A DNA stretch of 16,156 nt from Amoebophrya sp. AT5.2. Lineage: Eukaryota > Sar > Dinophyceae > Syndiniales > Amoebophryaceae. The position numbers and the translations under genes were made by a program. A model generated the notes under the pieces. That model was not told the DNA's origin and made no database searches. It worked only from the letters and a program-made list of their open reading frames with translations. Every line of letters begins with the position of its first letter. The stretch's first letter is position 1. Where the stretch lies: the NCBI GenBank assembly GCA_005223375.1, contig RXOD01005058.1, positions 1 through 16,156 on the forward strand, read 5' to 3'. This document shows positions 15,696 through 16,156 of this stretch, in pieces.

Positions 15696-16156
15696 CAAGG
15701 GGTGAAACAAAATAAACCGCTTTCAGCATGATCATGAAAAATATTGTAGCGCGTTGCTATTGGGTGGCAGACCCAGACGAAGCAAATAGATCGTAGCGGT
15801 AGGTAGCAATGAAGAAGTGCTGTGCGAAAAATATGCGACAAGATACGGAGTACCGCAAAACTGTGCGGGATTTGAGGCAAGCTGGGGACCGTAGCTGTTA
15901 GTCATGCAAGGGCGCGAACCGTCTGAGAGACATAAGGCGAGGGCGAAGAGTAGGCAAGAAAGGGCGGGAAAGGGACGGACACCGACAGCAGGCGCGGCGC
16001 TAGAAAAGCGGCTGCTTCTGCCACCTGGCGTCCATCTCCATGCTCTTCCGCGCGGAAAAGCGCCAGACGCAGCCGAGCCAACAGCATGCAAGGCGCGCGC
16101 ATGGTGCTCGCGATTGTGGCAGTTGGCTGACCTGGATCCACCACGATCGAGGACTT
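15696..16156 (-). other. intron 3, 3' part (enters from right edge)
   Basis: Acceptor-side half of the intron begun at 245-1. It ends at AAGGAG (plus 15690-15695). The motif CCAGACGAAGCAAATA at 15773 recurs as CCAGACGAAACAAATA at 14235 and as a variant at 14294, both in intron 5. The order of shared blocks is the same in both introns, which supports reading the two edge halves as one intron of about 693 nt. No coding sequence was recognised here. Confidence 0.7.
16138..16156. repeat. terminal direct repeat, right copy
   Basis: Same 19 bases as 1-19. See the left copy; joining here gives a continuous intron between the exon at 762-246 and the exon at 15695-15502. Confidence 0.9.

Noticed and set aside
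1..16156. Bacterial plasmid, phage or CRISPR interpretation suggested by the circular closure
   Set aside because: No operon structure, ribosome binding sites, replication gene, spacer array, tRNA or rRNA was seen; introns, a signal peptide with sushi-like modules and FG repeats all point to a eukaryote.

Overview
The window looks like nuclear DNA of a protist, not of a bacterium, phage or virus. All convincing coding sequence is on the minus strand and is cut into exons. The products are long secreted cysteine-rich modular proteins and a membrane protein with FG repeats. Most introns do not begin GT and end AG. Instead each is bounded by a short direct repeat, usually with an imperfect inverted repeat just inside. 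That style is known from introner elements and has been reported for the parasitic dinoflagellate Amoebophrya. A dinoflagellate or syndinian-like alveolate is therefore my best guess (inference; no marker gene or spliced leader is present). Layout, read on the minus strand: (1) A large cysteine-rich gene starts at ATG 2502-2500 with a signal peptide, runs through exons at 2502-2285, 1566-1382 and 762-246, leaves the left edge inside an intron, and re-enters from the right edge with exons at 15695-15502, 15111-14599, 14129-13982, 13630-13464, 12852-12407, 11934-11544, 11156-10713, 10333-8781, 8406-about 7062 and 6943-6712 (TGA stop). Joining exons at the direct repeats keeps one frame throughout, giving about 2,075 codons. 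(2) A second gene follows in the same direction: exons at about 6343-6228, 5923-4237 and 3962-3522. It encodes a single-pass membrane protein with a charged tail and eight FG repeats; its 5' end is not resolved. (3) About 1 kb (3521-2503) lies between the end of the FG gene and the start of the cysteine-rich gene. The last 19 bases repeat the first 19, and the two half-introns at the edges together match a complete intron elsewhere in the window. The sequence therefore closes into a circle of 16,137 bp, or is one unit of a head-to-tail tandem array. The cysteine-rich protein has a signal peptide, a short N-glycosylation-rich repeat, an unrecognised region that looks like a beta-sandwich, eight copies of a roughly 40-residue Cys module, seven sushi/CCP-like modules, three copies of a third Cys module, and an acidic C-terminus. 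It is probably secreted or surface-exposed. The most notable point is an intron at 11935-12406 with long terminal inverted repeats and a 5-bp duplication, exactly missing from the paralogous exon at 14.9 kb. It reads as a transposon-like intron insertion with its empty site preserved in the same gene.
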